Source: CAZCPB01 sp964500365
GTDB taxonomy: Bacteria > Planctomycetota > Phycisphaerae > Phycisphaerales > UBA1924
Length of the DNA stretch: 18,074 nt
NCBI GenBank assembly: GCA_964500365.1
Contig: CAZCPB010000059.1
Location: forward strand, 1 to 18,074
Direction: 5' to 3'
Position numbers and translations under genes: made by a program. The notes beneath the pieces were generated by a model. The model searched no databases, was not told where the DNA came from, and saw only the letters and a program-made list of their open reading frames with translations. This document shows, in pieces, positions 13,738 to 18,074 of the stretch; positions within the stretch are counted from its first letter, which is position 1; each line of letters opens with the position of its first letter.

Positions 13738-15705
13738 ATGAGCACCGGTCAATCCTCACCACCGGCCGATCCGACCGCCCTGGCGACCACGGCGGGCGTA
13801 CCGGCCGGTGTTTCGCGCGCTGCCGCCGGCGACCTCGCCTCGTTCCTCGCCGAATTGATCGAACACCAGTGCCGGCTCGTCGGCGGGGTCGCGGGCGCGG
13901 TGTACCTCGGCGCATCACCCGCGCGCCGCGCCGGGATCGCCGCGACCTTCACGGGCCCCGCGCCGTGGGCGCAGTCCGGTGCCGTGCGGGCCGAGGAGTT
14001 CTTCGCCGACGCCGTGCGACGGCGCGTCGAGCGCCTCGGCGCCGAGGTCGTGTCGGGCGCGTCGGGCGCAGCGCCGCAGCGCCAGCCCGTGGAGGAGCTT
14101 TCGCTGGGCGCGAACGCGCTCTACGAAGCCCGCGCCACCCACCGCCTGATCGCCGCGCCGCTGGCCGCCGAGGGCGCGGTTGAGGGGGCCTCGGTCATCC
14201 TCACCCCGGTCGCCGGGCCGGCCAGTCCGGCCGCCGCGCTCGCCCTCCTGGCCGCCAGCGCCGCGAGGTTCGAGGCATTCCTGTGGAAGAATCAGTGCCT
14301 CGCCGAGGCCTCACAGCGCGCCAGGCTCCGTGAAACGCTGGAGATGCTCGACGCGGCGCAGCAGGGCGCCGACGCCCGGGCCGTTGCCGCGATCATGTGC
14401 AGCGAGCTGCAGCGGCGGTTCGGGTGCACGCGTGTCTCGATCGGCCTCGTCCACGCCGACGCCGTCCGCCTCATCGCCGTCAGCGGCTCCGACGAGCTCG
14501 ACCGTCGCGGCCCGGCGGTCAAGTCCATCGAGGCAGCGATGGAGGAGTGTGCCGCGCAGGACGTCGAGATCATTTTCCCGCCCCCGCCCGAAGCCGACTC
14601 CGACCCGGCGCAGCGCCGGGTCACCCGCGCCCACGGGGAGCTGTCGCGCGCCTTCGGCCCGGCCGCGATGCTCAGCCTCCCCCTGCGCGTCGAGGGCGAC
14701 CTCGCCGGGGTGATGCTCCTGGAGCGTGAGGCCGCCGACCCGTTTCCGCTCGGCGCCGCGGCACTCATGCGGCTGGTCGCCGAATTCGTCGGCCCGGCCG
14801 TCTACACGCGGCGGCTCGCCGACCGCGGAATCCTCGCCGTCACGCGCGACCGCGTGCTCGAGTTCGGCCAGGGGATCGTCGGCCCGCGCCACACCGGCGC
14901 CAAGCTCCTGGCCCTGCTGATCCTCACCGTCCTCGTGCTGCTCGCGGTCGTGCCGATCCCCGACCGGGTCACCGCCCCGGGTGAGGTGAAGGCGACCGTC
15001 TCGCGCGCCGTCGTCGCGCCGTTCACGGGGTACCTCGCGTCGGTGCGGGCCCGGCCGGGCGACCTCGTGAAGGCCGGGGATGAACTGGCCGCGATGGACG
15101 CGACCGATCTCGAGCTCCAGCTCGCCCGGTTCCGGGCAGAGCAGTCCACGCTCTCGACCCAGCGCGACGAGGCCCAGGCCCGCGGCGAGCCGGCCAAGGC
15201 GCGCGCCGTCGAGGAGCAGATCAACCAGGTCCGCGCCGACGTCGCCATGACCGAGGACAAGATCGCCCGCGCCGTGATCCGCGCGCCCATCGACGGCGTG
15301 GTGAGCCGCGGCGACCTCGACCCGCTCATCGGAGCCCGCATCGATCCCTCGCAGCCGCTCATGGAGGTCGCCGCCGCCGAGCGGACCGTGATCGTCCGCA
15401 TCCCCGAGCGGGATATTCACCGCGTTCTCGCGCGCCTGCACGGCAAGGGCGAGGTCCGCGGCTGGCTCGCCCCGAAGGCTCTCCCCGACGAGCGCGTGCC
15501 GCTGGTGATCACGCGCGTGAACCCTTCCGCGTCGGTGGTGGAGGGCGCCAACGCCTTTCTCGCTGAGGCTGCCGTCGACGGGCGCCCCGAGTGGCTCCGG
15601 CCGGGCATGACCGGCACCGTGAAACTCAGCAACGGCGTGACGACCGGCCTGATCGCGATCGCCCGCCCGCTGGCCGACGAGGTCCGCCTCCGCTGGTGGT
15701 GGTAG
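13738..15705 (+). CDS. GAF-domain and HlyD-type adaptor fusion protein
   Basis: A 655-residue fusion. Residues about 30-180 and 195-355 look like two GAF-like domains (for example GNALYEAR-type helices, then HRLIAAPLAAEGAVEGASVIL; and later ADARAVAAIMCSELQRRFGCTRVSIGLVH with AMLSLPLRVEGDLAGVMLLER). One clear transmembrane segment follows (LLALLILTVLVLLAVVPI, about 390-407). Then comes an HlyD-like adaptor: a lipoyl half at 412-455, a short helical hairpin at 455-512, a second half at 513-545, and a beta-barrel to about 645. It ends in RLRWWW. The layout places the GAF domains in the cytoplasm and the adaptor in the periplasm. GAF domains often bind small ligands, so signal-gated adaptor function is possible (inference). 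The M50 gene starts 3 bases after the stop. The first GAF-like domain is less certain than the second. The ribosome site is weak. Confidence 0.88.
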   Translation: MSTGQSSPPADPTALATTAGVPAGVSRAAAGDLASFLAELIEHQCRLVGGVAGAVYLGASPARRAGIAATFTGPAPWAQSGAVRAEEFFADAVRRRVERLGAEVVSGASGAAPQRQPVEELSLGANALYEARATHRLIAAPLAAEGAVEGASVILTPVAGPASPAAALALLAASAARFEAFLWKNQCLAEASQRARLRETLEMLDAAQQGADARAVAAIMCSELQRRFGCTRVSIGLVHADAVRLIAVSGSDELDRRGPAVKSIEAAMEECAAQDVEIIFPPPPEADSDPAQRRVTRAHGELSRAFGPAAMLSLPLRVEGDLAGVMLLEREAADPFPLGAAALMRLVAEFVGPAVYTRRLADRGILAVTRDRVLEFGQGIVGPRHTGAKLLALLILTVLVLLAVVPIPDRVTAPGEVKATVSRAVVAPFTGYLASVRARPGDLVKAGDELAAMDATDLELQLARFRAEQSTLSTQRDEAQARGEPAKARAVEEQINQVRADVAMTEDKIARAVIRAPIDGVVSRGDLDPLIGARIDPSQPLMEVAAAERTVIVRIPERDIHRVLARLHGKGEVRGWLAPKALPDERVPLVITRVNPSASVVEGANAFLAEAAVDGRPEWLRPGMTGTVKLSNGVTTGLIAIARPLADEVRLRWWW

Positions 15706-15708
15706 CAC

Positions 15709-17901
15709 GTGCTCCGCGAAGAATTCACCCACACGTTCAGCGACATCTGGTACCGCGTCGGGCCCACGCGCCCGCGCCTGAGCCCGCACGCGCAGGTCAC
15801 CCGCCAGAGCTTCGGCGACCACACGGTCTACATCGTCGAGGACCCCGCCGCGGGCCAGTACTACCGGCTGACCGAGGCGGCGTACTTCTTCCTCGGCCTG
15901 CTCGACGGCCGGCGCGACGTGCAGAGCGCGTGGGACGCGTGCAACGAGCAGCTCGGCGACGATGCGCCGACGCAGCGCGAGTGCGTGGAGCTGCTCAGCC
16001 GCCTCCAGCGATTCGGCCTCATCCTCGGCGACCGCCCGCTCGCCCCGGACATGGTGCGCGAACGGCTGCGCGAGACGGCCCGGGCGCGGCTGCGGCGCCG
16101 GACCGGCCGGCTCTTTGCGATTACGCTGCCCCTGATCAACCCCGAGCCCTGGCTCGAGCGGCTCGCGCCCCTGCTCCGGGCGGTCTTCTCCTGGTGGGGG
16201 GCCGCGGTCTGGCTGCTGGTCGTCGGCTCGGGCCTCATCGCCGTCTTCGCGCACGCCGGCGAGCTCTCCAGCGGCTTCAACGCGCTGCTCGACCCGGCCA
16301 ACCTCGTCTGGATGACGCTGCTCTTTGTCCTGCTGCGCGCGTGGCACGAACTGGGGCACGCCGCCGCCTGCAAGGCGATGGGAGGACGCTGCACGCAGAT
16401 GGGCCTCCTGCTCATTCTTCTCGTTCTGCCGCTTCCGTACTGCGACGCGAGCAGCGCGTGGCGGTTCCCCGAGATCTGGCGGCGCGTGCTGGTCTCCGCG
16501 GCGGGCATGATCGTCGAGCTCTTCGTCGCCGGGATCGCGGCGCTCCTCTGGGCGTTCGGCGAGCCGGGGCTGGTCAAATCCCTGGCGTTCAACACGATGC
16601 TCCTGTGCGGTGTGACCACGCTGGTCTTCAACGCCAACCCGCTCCTCCGCTACGACGGGTACTACATCCTCTCCGATCTCACCGGCACACCGAACCTCGC
16701 GCAGAGATCCACCGAACTGGCCCGCTACCTGATCGAACGCAGGGCGTTCGGCATCCGCGCCGTGCGTCCACCGCCGGTCCGCGGACGCGCCGAGTTCTGG
16801 CTCATGGCCGTGTACGCCGCGCTGGCCTTCCCCTACCGAATCTTCATCACGGTTTCGATCATCCTGCTTGTCTCGTCACGCTACCTGACGCTCGGAACCG
16901 TCCTCGCGGTCGCCGCCGCCGCGGCGTGGCTCGTATGGCCGGTCCTCAAAGGGTTGGCGTACCTCGCCGCCGAGCCCCGCCTGATCGGCCGGCGCGGGCG
17001 CGCGGTCGGCGTGGTCGCCGCGACGCTCGCGGGGCTCGGGATCCTGCTCGGCGTGGTCCCGTTCCCTGCCGCGGGGTACGGGAGCGGCACCGTCGAGCCG
17101 TCCGTCAAGGTTCCCGTGCGGGCCGAGGAGGACGGCTTCGTCTCCGCGATCCACGCAAGGATCGGCGAACACGTCAACCGGGGCGCGTTGATCGCGGAAC
17201 TCACCAACGTCGAGGTCATCGCCGAACGCGACTCCGCCGCGGCGCGCCGGCGACAAGCCGCCGCGGAACTGGACGAGGCCTCGCTGCGCGGCCCGGCGCA
17301 CACCGAGATCGCGCGCCGCGCCCTCGAGAAGGCCGTGGCCGACCTCGCCCGTGCCGAACGCAGGGTCGAGTCGCTCGCCGTCCGCGCGCCCGAGTCGGGG
17401 CTGCTGATGCCGGTCGAGGGGACGGCGATCGATCTCGAAAACGCGGTGGGCCGGTTCGTTTCGCGCGGCGCGCTGGTCGCGCAGGTCGGGAGCGCCGACG
17501 TGCTCGAGATCCGCTCGATCATCTCGGACCTCGACCATGCGTACGTCTTCCGCGAAGGGGTCGGCGCGGGTGATGTCGGCGCTTCGTTCAAACTGCGCGG
17601 ACTGGCGGGCGAGCAGGCGGAGGGCGAGGTGCTCCGCGTTGCCCCCGCCGCGACCCGCACGGTGGCCTCGGAGGCGCTGTCGACCATGGCTGGGGGCGAC
17701 ATCGCGATCGACCCGACCGATCCGCAGCGCGCCCGCACGCTGCACCCGCAGTTCGTGGTCGTGGTGCGTCCGACCGCGGTTCTGCCGACCATGCGGCCCG
17801 GGCAGTGGGCGCGCGTCAGGCTCACCGCGCCGGCCGAGCCGCTCCTGGTCCAGGCGTGGCGGCGTGCGCTCCAGTATTTCTCGATCCGGAGGGCGACGTG
17901 A
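15709..17901 (+). CDS. M50-family (site-2-type) zinc metalloprotease fused to HlyD-like adaptor
   Basis: A 730-residue multi-domain membrane protein with a GTG start 3 bases after the previous stop. Residues about 30-108 form a PqqD-like winged-helix domain (VYIVEDPAAGQYYRLTEAAY, then FGLILGD). The M50 core follows: HELGH in TM (His213, Glu214, His217) and NANPLLRYDGYY with Asp316 as third zinc ligand. TMs lie near 163-182, 198-212, 232-243, 260-283, 291-308, 363-392, 394-416 and 433-452. After the last TM comes a periplasmic adaptor part with lipoyl halves at about 456-500 and 555-595, a helical hairpin at 500-552, and a beta-barrel to 710. All catalytic residues are present. This matches proteins annotated as putative peptide zinc metalloprotease. 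Its probable job is cleaving or guiding a membrane or exported peptide together with the GAF-adaptor protein (inference). Confidence 0.92.
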   Translation: MLREEFTHTFSDIWYRVGPTRPRLSPHAQVTRQSFGDHTVYIVEDPAAGQYYRLTEAAYFFLGLLDGRRDVQSAWDACNEQLGDDAPTQRECVELLSRLQRFGLILGDRPLAPDMVRERLRETARARLRRRTGRLFAITLPLINPEPWLERLAPLLRAVFSWWGAAVWLLVVGSGLIAVFAHAGELSSGFNALLDPANLVWMTLLFVLLRAWHELGHAAACKAMGGRCTQMGLLLILLVLPLPYCDASSAWRFPEIWRRVLVSAAGMIVELFVAGIAALLWAFGEPGLVKSLAFNTMLLCGVTTLVFNANPLLRYDGYYILSDLTGTPNLAQRSTELARYLIERRAFGIRAVRPPPVRGRAEFWLMAVYAALAFPYRIFITVSIILLVSSRYLTLGTVLAVAAAAAWLVWPVLKGLAYLAAEPRLIGRRGRAVGVVAATLAGLGILLGVVPFPAAGYGSGTVEPSVKVPVRAEEDGFVSAIHARIGEHVNRGALIAELTNVEVIAERDSAAARRRQAAAELDEASLRGPAHTEIARRALEKAVADLARAERRVESLAVRAPESGLLMPVEGTAIDLENAVGRFVSRGALVAQVGSADVLEIRSIISDLDHAYVFREGVGAGDVGASFKLRGLAGEQAEGEVLRVAPAATRTVASEALSTMAGGDIAIDPTDPQRARTLHPQFVVVVRPTAVLPTMRPGQWARVRLTAPAEPLLVQAWRRALQYFSIRRAT
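17888..17893 (+). promoter_or_regulatory. Ribosome binding site of the last, partial gene
   Basis: GGAGGG lies 4 bases before the GTG at 17898, inside the end of the protease gene. It supports the GTG start and translational coupling. Confidence 0.7.
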
Positions 17902-18074
17902 GCGGTGTGACGGCGCGGCCCCTGGGCGCGCACAACGCCGCCCCGCCGTCGGTGAGCGGGCGGCTGTGGCCGGCGCTCGCCCGCCCCTTCAATCGCCCGC
18001 TGCCCGCCCGCGGGCTCGACAACCTGGGCGAGCGCGCGGTCGGGGCTGCGCGGCGATGGTCGCTCCGCCGGCTG
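17898..18074 (+). CDS. Partial CDS of unknown function, cut by the right edge
   Basis: A frame of 59 codons starts at GTG (17898), sharing GTGA with the protease stop at 17899-17901, and stays open to the window end. It begins MSGVTARPLGAHNAAPPSVS and continues with RLWPALARPFNRPLPARGLDNLGERAVGAARRWSLRRL, a Pro/Arg/Ala-rich stretch with no signal peptide or domain that I recognise. The 4-base overlap and GGAGGG site make it very likely the next gene of the export operon. A motor such as a SecA-like or other ATPase would fit the context, but the visible residues do not show one. Confidence 0.65.
   Translation, partial: MSGVTARPLGAHNAAPPSVSGRLWPALARPFNRPLPARGLDNLGERAVGAARRWSLRRL

Noticed and set aside
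14311..16359. 682-residue minus-strand open frame across the GAF-adaptor and M50 genes
   Set aside because: Same shadow signature; it spans two real, motif-bearing plus-strand genes.
15591..17573. 660-residue plus-strand open frame in another phase over the M50 gene
   Set aside because: Arg/Pro/Ala-rich with no domains, whereas the frame at 15709-17901 has HELGH, NPLLRYDG and lipoyl motifs.

Overview
This GC-rich window (most codons end in G or C) looks like a bacterial chromosome segment, probably from the Planctomycetota and perhaps the Phycisphaerae. The case rests on gene content: a DUF3467 protein beside a GAF-HlyD and M50-HlyD export cassette, lipoproteins made as GHL10 and Amidase_2 enzymes, and -10-like hexamers of the form TANACT. 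This is inference; there is no rRNA or phylogenetic marker in the window. No transposase, phage gene, insertion sequence or CRISPR array was seen.

Layout, left to right. (1) Positions 1-1048: a PAP2-family membrane phosphatase on +, followed at once by tRNA-Ser(GGA), whose likely promoter overlaps the phosphatase stop codon. An open frame on - at the extreme left edge may be the start of a divergent gene. (2) Positions 1177-6974, all +: a metal-efflux locus with a small secreted Cys/His-rich protein, a lipoprotein membrane-fusion subunit, a 1086-residue RND pump of the CusA/CzcA family, and a His-rich lipoprotein that follows the pump by two bases. No outer-membrane factor gene is present. 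(3) Positions 7199-7711: a DUF892 (YciE/YciF-like) ferritin-fold protein with an excellent Shine-Dalgarno site. (4) Positions 7931-12139: on -, a GHL10 lipoprotein and a ROK sugar kinase 10 bases apart; on +, a TIM-barrel sugar-phosphate isomerase/epimerase-like protein; and on -, an Amidase_2 lipoprotein. Together these resemble a cell-wall turnover or recycling neighbourhood (amidase, then DigH-like glycosidase, then amino-sugar kinase).

(5) Positions 12265-18074, all +: the most unusual part. A periplasmic HlyD-like adaptor is followed by DUF3467, a GAF-GAF-TM-HlyD fusion, an M50 site-2-type metalloprotease fused to an HlyD-like adaptor with a PqqD-like N-terminal domain, and the first 59 codons of another gene that overlaps the protease stop by four bases. 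There are three adaptor modules but no ABC or RND transporter in view, which suggests a multi-part export or envelope-processing machine whose motor and cargo lie downstream.

Gaps between genes are all under about 230 bases. 1049-1176 shows no convincing promoter. 1618-1803 holds two inverted repeats. 6975-7198 holds one hairpin just before the DUF892 ribosome site. 7712-7930 is a convergent gap with a weak hairpin at the DUF892 stop. 10110-10260 and 12140-12264 are divergent promoter regions. 13150-13347 looks like a promoter plus a structured leader. No hairpin followed by a T-run (classical intrinsic terminator) was found anywhere.
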